Assembly: GCA_020061685.1 (NCBI GenBank)
Contig: JAGUXU010000016.1
Coordinates: 1-6,315 of the forward strand
Direction of reading: 5' to 3'
Source of the DNA: Candidatus Omnitrophota bacterium
GTDB lineage: Bacteria > Omnitrophota > Gorgyraeia > Pluralincolimonadales > Pluralincolimonadaceae
DNA length: 6,315 nt
This document shows, in pieces, positions 5,939-6,315 of this stretch. The notes under the pieces are model-generated. The model was not told the origin of the DNA and did not search any database. It saw only the letters and a list, made by a program, of their open reading frames with translations. Position 1 is the stretch's first letter; every line of letters starts with the position of its first letter. The position numbers and the translations under genes were made by a program.

Positions 5939-6028
5939 CGCCTTTTTCAGTTATATTTAAATAATACCATATTTTACATACAAATAAATAGAATTTTATT
6001 TCGCACACAGATTCGAAGACGAGATATT
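5939..6028. other. AT-rich intergenic spacer
   Basis: Very AT-rich bases between the methyltransferase stop and the open upstream frame of the DUF6062-like gene. A promoter for the latter could lie here, but the sequence is so AT-rich that -10-like matches are not informative. No RNA gene or strong hairpin is seen. Confidence 0.4.
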
Positions 6029-6315
6029 CTACCTCCACGCGTCGCAATACATATTATCGCTAAGGGGCCATGCGGAGATCCTTATCCTTGAGAAGCCTAT
6101 CCTCTCAAGCAGGCGTCTTAGATCGGAAGGATCAAAGTAAGCCACGTGATCGGGCACGCGGAACCCGGTCCACGCTTCTTTCCTTACTATCCTGTTTAAG
6201 CAGCCATAATTTACGGTCTTGATCAGCAATACCCCGCCCGGCTTCATAAGATCAAAACATTTTTTAACGACTTCTTCCGGATGGCTCATATGCTCAAGAA
6301 GCGAGATCAAAGTTA
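6029..6315 (-). CDS. SAM-dependent class I methyltransferase, C-terminal part
   Basis: The last 95 residues of a methyltransferase whose 5' end lies beyond the right edge. The visible part starts with TLISLLEHMSHPEEVVKK, the strand-4 region with the E-H motif common in UbiG/Methyltransf_11-like enzymes, then LMKPGGVLLIKT (strand 5 after the PGG turn), and GFRVPDHVAYFDPSDLRRLLERIGFS, the P-x-H-x-x-Y-F segment seen in Methyltransf_23-like members. The SAM-binding GxGxG loop would lie outside the window. A TTG at 6310 is in frame, but the reading frame stays open to the edge and that position is mid-domain, so it is not the start. The substrate cannot be predicted. Base composition returns to moderate GC here, unlike the gene downstream. 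The likely terminator is the hairpin at 5869-5898. Confidence 0.85.
   Translation of the reverse strand, partial: TLISLLEHMSHPEEVVKKCFDLMKPGGVLLIKTVNYGCLNRIVRKEAWTGFRVPDHVAYFDPSDLRRLLERIGFSRIRISAWPLSDNMYCDAWR

Noticed and set aside
5849..6091. 80-codon + strand frame across the hairpin block
   Set aside because: Runs through terminator hairpins and AT-rich spacer, overlaps two genes antisense and shows no domain or ribosome binding site.
6308..6310. TTG as start of the methyltransferase
   Set aside because: The frame remains open to the window edge and the position falls in the middle of the methyltransferase fold.
1..6315. CRISPR array, insertion sequence or toxin-antitoxin pair
   Set aside because: No short regularly spaced DNA repeats, no transposase motifs or terminal repeats and no paired small genes were seen; the only repeats are protein-level and inside genes.

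Overview
This 6.3 kb bacterial window has two parts. The left part is a cluster of secreted, beta-rich proteins. The right part holds a stomatin/NfeD membrane operon, a tRNA-Leu gene and an AT-rich stretch. Base composition by eye is moderate (about 45-57% GC in the lines sampled) except for roughly 5195-6025, where the lines counted are about 20-42% GC. The frequent AGG and ATA codons, the many unassigned secreted proteins and the slipin/NfeD pair would fit an uncultivated lineage such as Omnitrophota. That is an impression from style, not a marker-based assignment.

Left part (1-3472). Two short genes on the + strand, 9 bases apart, encode exported proteins: a CBM11/CIA30-like jelly-roll protein and a CBM9-like (DOMON-type) protein. 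They converge, with only 3 bases between stop codons, on a minus-strand gene for a 725-residue exported protein. That protein is built from three copies of a ~210-residue unit that I cannot assign to a known family. All three proteins look extracellular or periplasmic, and the two small ones resemble glycan-binding modules, so a surface or polysaccharide role is plausible but unproven.

Centre (3473-5194). A 144-base divergent intergenic region carries two strong sigma-70-type promoters facing away from each other. The rightward one (TTGACA, 17 bases, extended -10 TATAAA) drives an NfeD-type membrane protein that lacks the usual protease domain, then a stomatin/slipin SPFH protein 3 bases later. 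A complete tRNA-Leu(CAA) gene with encoded CCA starts 15 bases after the slipin stop and is probably on the same transcript. The leftward promoter would start transcription only about 5 bases before the ATG of the three-repeat protein, so that mRNA may be almost leaderless.

Right part (5195-6315). An AT-rich minus-strand gene encodes a DUF6062-like protein with two matching CxxC...CxxH halves, an internal duplication that looks like a pair of metal sites. Upstream of it lies a compact block of two back-to-back terminator-like hairpins, through which its reading frame stays open for 27 codons. The window ends inside a minus-strand SAM-dependent methyltransferase gene whose 5' end lies beyond the right edge.

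I see no transposase, integrase, CRISPR array or plasmid/phage replication gene. The observations most worth a second look are the three-repeat secreted protein, the duplicated cysteine/histidine layout of the DUF6062-like protein, and the hairpin block in front of it.
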